From Capsicum annuum (Eukaryota; Streptophyta; Magnoliopsida; Solanales; Solanaceae): a DNA stretch of 64,000 bases. The stretch spans positions 145,978,160-146,042,159 of the forward strand of contig NC_061114.1 of assembly GCF_002878395.1 (NCBI RefSeq), in the 5' to 3' direction. Both the position numbers and the translations under genes were made by a program. Under the pieces are notes generated by a model, which was given only the letters and a program-made list of their open reading frames with translations, searched no databases and was not told where the DNA came from. Positions 60,996 through 64,000 of this stretch are shown in pieces; positions within the stretch are counted from its first letter, which is position 1, and each line of letters begins with the position of its first letter.

Positions 60996-63844
60996 TGTAA
61001 TTCCCCGAATCTGGTACCCAAAATGCTACACGGTGCTCATGACCATGAAGGACCAGAAGCTAACCCATGACTGATATCTATAATTAAGCACTGAATAATA
61101 TACTGTAAATATGCAGAATGTAAGCTGTAAGGCCATAAGGTTCAAAACTAAACAACTCAATACAAAATAATGTCTGTAGATAGGGTATAACAATACCCAA
61201 AATTGAGATAAACTATCTGAAATATGATGTAGTCTGAAAGCCTCTAAGCTGTCTGAAAACTGTGGAGTTGATGAGACATGTCCCCAACTTACTCTGAACT
61301 ACTGAAATAATAAAGTAATAAAATTATCATGCAATCCTCGAATGATGAGGACTCACTGATAGTCTGGCAACTAAAAGTCTAATCTACTAAGGATGCTTGG
61401 GAGCTCGTGCTTCTAAACCTGTGGTATAAAACACCATAGTGCAAATGCGTTAGTATGTTGAATATACTGGAATACAAGTGAGGTAGGCTAAATGCAATGG
61501 TTCATATGCATGAACAATACTAACTGACTGAATAATATGAGCGTGAGAATACACGTATGAATACGTAACTATAACTGAGATCGTGATAACGCTGACTCAT
61601 GACATACTGATAACGGGGATTTATGGATATCTGAGTACTAATACTGGGATACTAAATGACTATGTCTATTGAGTACCGAGGAACTGATGTCATATTACTG
61701 ATAAAGGAATGACTGTTTCTGACAGTTCTTATTATGAAGAACTGGTCTGATTGACTGTATCTGACAGTCATGAAACTGAATACTGACAACATAAATTTTG
61801 TACAATTAATATACTATTAACAGGGTTCATGATAACATAATTACTGAGTCTGAATATTGATAACATGAGTGACTAATTTGATAGTCCTGATACTGATAGA
61901 ACTAGCTGGGTTCCTTACTGTACTGATTTGACTACATCTGATAGTCCTAGATTTCTGTAGAAATAAACTGAGTTCTATTATTGAAACTGGATCTGAAATT
62001 AAAACTGTGGGAGGTAATCATCTAACTGACATGCCTTAAAACTGAACTGGTAGGGTCCAACCTATAAACCCAGTTGGAAGAGAGTCAGTACCATGCCATG
62101 AGTAAAGAAAAGTTGTGAGTATACCCTCTCTAACAGTAAGCTCTTTCGTCAACCCCTCCTTGTAGGTAACCCAAATAAGATGTATAAATCCCTAAATACA
62201 TTGGGTGCATCTCAACCTATGCTGGCTATGTAGTTCTAGAACACAAGGATTACTTTTAAGGATCACACCCTTCATTCAATAATAAGTGAGTTCCCATCCT
62301 TAGGTTCACTCGGTGCTGAATCCTACTCCCAACTAAATAGACACTGAACAGATTAACTTAACTAAATTGATACTAATGGTATTATTTAGCAGAGCTAAAC
62401 TGAGTTCACTGAGTTCCGTTGATTAACAGAATGCTTCTAAGATCTGAGGACTGACGGAGAGTACTGAAGATTCTGAGATTTCTGGGAATACTGAGATAAC
62501 TGAAATTACTAGACTATAGAGATTACTGAGTAAGACTGGACAGATACTGAGTTTACTGAGTTTTCCTGAGTCATGTGACTAACTGAATTCTAGTGATCGT
62601 GGCTTGACCGAGAGTATCGTGAAAATAGGACACTGGCTCGAGGCACACATCTAAATTGTTGGGTACAAGTACCCTCAGGACTCGAAAGCATAAAACTGAC
62701 AAGACATGGCACTTCTTGACCACACGACCAATATCAACAACTCATAATACATTAATTTGGGGATTTCATGAAGCACATGGTTATCATAGTCTTGTACATG
62801 AATGGAATTAAATATAAGTATGTCATACATTCATCAACCTAATCTCATGGACATTCCCTCAACCATTCATACTGCACACAATATCATGGAAGTCATTCTT
62901 AGTCATAGGGTAAAGGATGCATTTATCACTTGGGCCATAATTAAGCTATAATGCATAATTTCTATTATCTTAGGCATTTTATCAAACATCTAGGATGCAT
63001 GACTTAGGGCATAGGCATGACCATCAAATTAATACAACAAAAATCCTTATTTTAACATAATTTTATACGCTTCACACCACATACTAGCATAGGTTTATGA
63101 ACAACATATAAGGATTCCAAATTGGAATCATACAACCATAATTACATGAACATAATCAACCCACAACAAAATATTCACAATAAAAGATTTAAAACTTGGT
63201 TCTTGTTCTTCATGGATAAAAGGAATCCATGAATGAACACTATGCATACCTTAGTTCTTGATTCTACAAAGATTGACGGAGAGATTCTTGAATTTGAGTC
63301 TTGGATTTGAATCCCCATTTGAAAACCCTAGATTGTTCTTGTAAAAACATGAGAGAAACAATATATGTTAGGTGAAATATGTCTGAATCACATGTTATTA
63401 GATATATATAGGGGGTGATAAATTGACCCTTTTAACCCTTGGACGCGTATTTTAATTCTAAGAAAATTTCCCAACCTGGATCCTTGGTGCGACGCAGCGC
63501 TATTGCGTCGTGTCACTGGAATTTGATAATTTTGAATTTGATCCTTGGCATGATGCACCATAATCGCATAGGCTCACTAGATTTTGACGATTGTTATTTA
63601 GGCTCGTTCCGCAATGCATTGATAGCTTAAGTGGCACATTATCTTACTAAAATAACTCTAACTCTTCACCCGAGTGTCAGATTTGAGAAAATTTGGTATC
63701 GATGGAAATCTTATTCAATTTCTCACATGATAAAAAGTGAAAATATTGAAAATACCACATGTATAAAAGTGGATTCATTTTTGAAACAAGTTTTTAATAT
63801 TTCTGGGATAATTTTTAAGCTAGGTAGAAGTACGGGGTATTATA
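60996..63844 (-). repeat. 5' LTR of element E
   Basis: 2849 bp, TGTAATTCCCCG...GGGGTATTATA on the plus strand. Homologous to 54882-57568. Holds the extra 150 bp at 61970-62125. TATA-like word at 63401-63410 (element strand). A CG-rich inverted word GACGCAGCGCTATTGCGTC lies near 63491-63509. Confidence 0.88.
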
Positions 63845-64000
63845 TTTTGATGTTAAATCGCTTGATCTATTTTGAGCTGACATAACTTCTTTGTTCAAAA
63901 GTTATTCACCTTTCCTATTTTTACTATTAACCCCGATTTCACTATAGGAAAAAGACTTATTTATGACGAACATATAGGGACAAGCTAATAATTGGTCCTA
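63845..64000. other. Right flank of element E, unassigned
   Basis: 156 bp of AT-rich sequence without a coding frame. By position it should continue element A's 3' region, but I could not match it convincingly to B, so I leave it open. Confidence 0.3.

Larger units (their letters stand above)
54882..63844 (-). mobile_element. Element E: gag-only LTR retrotransposon (TR-GAG-like)
   Basis: LTRs at 54882-57568 and 60996-63844, minus orientation by the primer site next to 60996 and by gag. Internal region is only 3.4 kb: gag and a protease trace (59400-60776) and about 1.9 kb without RT, RNase H or integrase. Element-strand LTR start TGTAATACCCCGC equals that of D. In 143 bp (54901-55043 against 61013-61155) I count 18 mismatches. 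No target duplication seen (AAAAT left, TTTTG right). Alternative: an internally deleted autonomous element. Confidence 0.8.

Overview
This 64 kb window looks like repeat-only heterochromatin from a flowering plant, most likely a dicot. Solanaceae is my guess from remembered family resemblance, not from a search. I found no host gene, rRNA, tRNA gene or CRISPR array. Almost every base can be assigned to Ty3/gypsy-type LTR retrotransposons and their fragments, nested inside one another. I name them A to H.

Layout. Element A (plus strand, Athila/Tat-like) is the outermost sequence. It enters from beyond the left edge and is cut into blocks: gag remnant 1-1905, pol remnant 11839-15193, pol-to-ORF3 spacer and ORF3 16856-20043, ORF3 continuation 33434-33559, ORF3 end and 3' region 54165-54881. 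Into A went: F (1906-11838, minus, chromodomain-bearing gypsy with one LTR cut short); H (15194-16855, minus, a solo LTR with a near-perfect 5-bp duplication); B (20044-33433, plus, a complete Athila/Tat-like relative of A with a perfect AGAAG target duplication); C (33560-54164, minus, chromovirus-like); and E (54882-63844, minus, gag-only). C was in turn interrupted by G (36736-37585, an 850-bp element with about 65-bp terminal inverted repeats) and by D (39701-50175, plus, a Tekay/Del-like chromovirus with 2.7-kb LTRs and a tRNA-Met primer site).

How the parts relate. A and B share the order gag, pol, palindrome-rich spacer, ORF3, G-rich 3' region. B keeps both LTRs, a tRNA-Asp-type primer site and the visible RT and integrase catalytic residues, but many stops and frame breaks make it inactive. 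D, C and F have gag, protease, RT, RNase H, integrase and chromodomain remnants. E keeps D-like LTR ends and a D-like gag but has about 1.9 kb of non-coding sequence where pol should be, so it looks like a non-autonomous partner of the D family.

Relative age, from short stretches counted by eye: D LTRs 11 mismatches in 177 bp, B 12 in 138, E 18 in 143, F 15 in 83. The most interesting items are the E/D autonomous-nonautonomous relationship, a repeated palindromic motif in the A/B family, the TIR element G inside an integrase gene, and the nested order itself. All coding regions here are pseudogenes. Boundaries of LTRs with visible TG...CA ends are good to a few bases; domain boundaries are approximate.
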